Of a stretch of DNA of 40,599 nucleotides, positions 40,247 through 40,599 are shown piece after piece; within the stretch, counting starts at the first letter, position 1, and each line of letters starts with the position of its first letter. The position numbers were made by a program, and so were the translations under genes. A model generated the notes under the pieces. It worked only from the letters and a program-made list of their open reading frames with translations, searched no databases and was not told the origin of the DNA. Origin of the DNA: CBFDBF01 sp050287725 (GTDB lineage Bacteria; Pseudomonadota; Gammaproteobacteria; Chromatiales; Chromatiaceae); contig JBNKCL010000049.1 of the NCBI GenBank assembly GCA_050287725.1, forward strand, positions 1 to 40,599. The letters are read 5' to 3'.

Positions 40247-40549
40247 CTGTCCGCACTACAACTTAGCTCCTCTCGGGCAGTCAGTCCGTTGCGGGTCCAC
40301 GCCGGAAACGGTGGCTGCAATCTTGCGTCTGGCGGCCAAATACCCTAAAAAGAACTATCGACCGTCCGGCGCCGCTCTGAGGGAACGCATAGCCGTGAAA
40401 CCGAAGGGACCAACTTCCGTCGTCAATACCCCACTTCTCCGTGGCTATGCCCATTTTGCCTTCACGACCCGAAGCGCCGGGCAGCTTCCGCGGCAGACAC
40501 ATGCCTTATCCGCTCGTATTCCCGGCAGAAGCCGAATTTTGCAATTCGC
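40247..40549. other. Gene-free stretch after tRNA-Val
   Basis: This stretch holds no reading frame I can support. A 73-codon frame on the minus strand (40281-40502) lacks a ribosome-binding site and any family resemblance. I see no repeat of the tRNA-Val 3' end here, so there is no evidence of an integrated element within the window. Confidence 0.5.
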
Positions 40550-40558
40550 TGCTATAAT
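40550..40558 (+). promoter_or_regulatory. Extended -10 promoter at the window end
   Basis: TGCTATAAT is a perfect extended -10 element (TG 40550-40551, TATAAT 40553-40558) facing out of the window. Whatever it drives lies beyond base 40599. The stretch after it is AT-rich (GAACTTATATAGAACG), unlike most of the window. Confidence 0.5.
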
Positions 40559-40599
40559 AGGGAACTTATATAGAACGTACTGCAACATAATTCATTATT

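Noticed and set aside
40281..40502. 73-codon minus-strand frame after tRNA-Val
   Set aside because: No Shine-Dalgarno sequence, no recognisable domain and low-quality composition; not enough to call a gene or pseudogene.

Overview
The window is a compact, GC-rich bacterial chromosome segment with 34 protein-coding genes that I can support and two tRNA genes. Gene content and order point to a gammaproteobacterium. The run trpA-accD-folC-SPOR(DedD)-cvpA-purF is the order known from Escherichia coli, followed here by metZ, and an aminotransferase lies divergent from uvrB. The family make-up (MetZ, FimT, TVP38/VTT, START, YajD, NUDIX with an eIF2B-like protein) would suit a free-living, possibly Chromatiales-like sulfur oxidiser, but that placement is inference. 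I see no insertion sequence, prophage or CRISPR array.

Layout. 1-6677 (+) is housekeeping biosynthesis: the trpA 3' end, accD, folC, a SPOR protein with its own extended -10 promoter, cvpA, purF and metZ. 6678-11066 holds poorly characterised genes: a coiled-coil-like protein behind a two-hairpin leader, an RRM-like basic protein and a secreted FecR-domain protein (both minus strand), a small CxxC protein, tRNA-Asn with promoter and terminator, and a lone FimT-type pseudopilin. 11205-14523 is an aspartate aminotransferase divergent from uvrB. 14647-21038 (-) is a membrane protein and a tripartite efflux operon (outer membrane lipoprotein, periplasmic adaptor, RND pump).

21322-24452 (+) is a three-gene set: polyprenyl-phosphate GT2, TVP38/VTT membrane protein, and ArnT/PMT-like GT-C transferase. 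It reads as one pathway that charges a polyprenyl phosphate with a sugar and uses it across the inner membrane. 24635-26475 (-) is a translationally coupled GT2 and START-domain pair, divergent from a 751-residue class III nucleotide cyclase with a seven-helix N-terminus and HAMP linker. A secreted protein of the DUF302 type follows, behind a leader that folds into nested perfect helices. 30205-34485 (-) is a MacAB-like operon with one ATPase and two separate permeases. 34756-38540 (+) carries corA, trkH overlapping a TrkA-like subunit, and yajD. 38786-40074 (+) pairs a NUDIX hydrolase with an eIF2B/MtnA-fold protein, followed by tRNA-Val with promoter and terminator. The last 350 bases hold no gene I recognise.

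Intergenic spaces are rich in short dispersed palindromic repeats of at least four types: four copies of a roughly 80-90 base element with arms like CTTGGCGTTCTTTGCGTC, REP-like units including an inverted pair, a GTAGACGG-type repeat after accD, and a perfect 22-bp GC palindrome. Small reading frames that overlap them are repeat artefacts, not genes.
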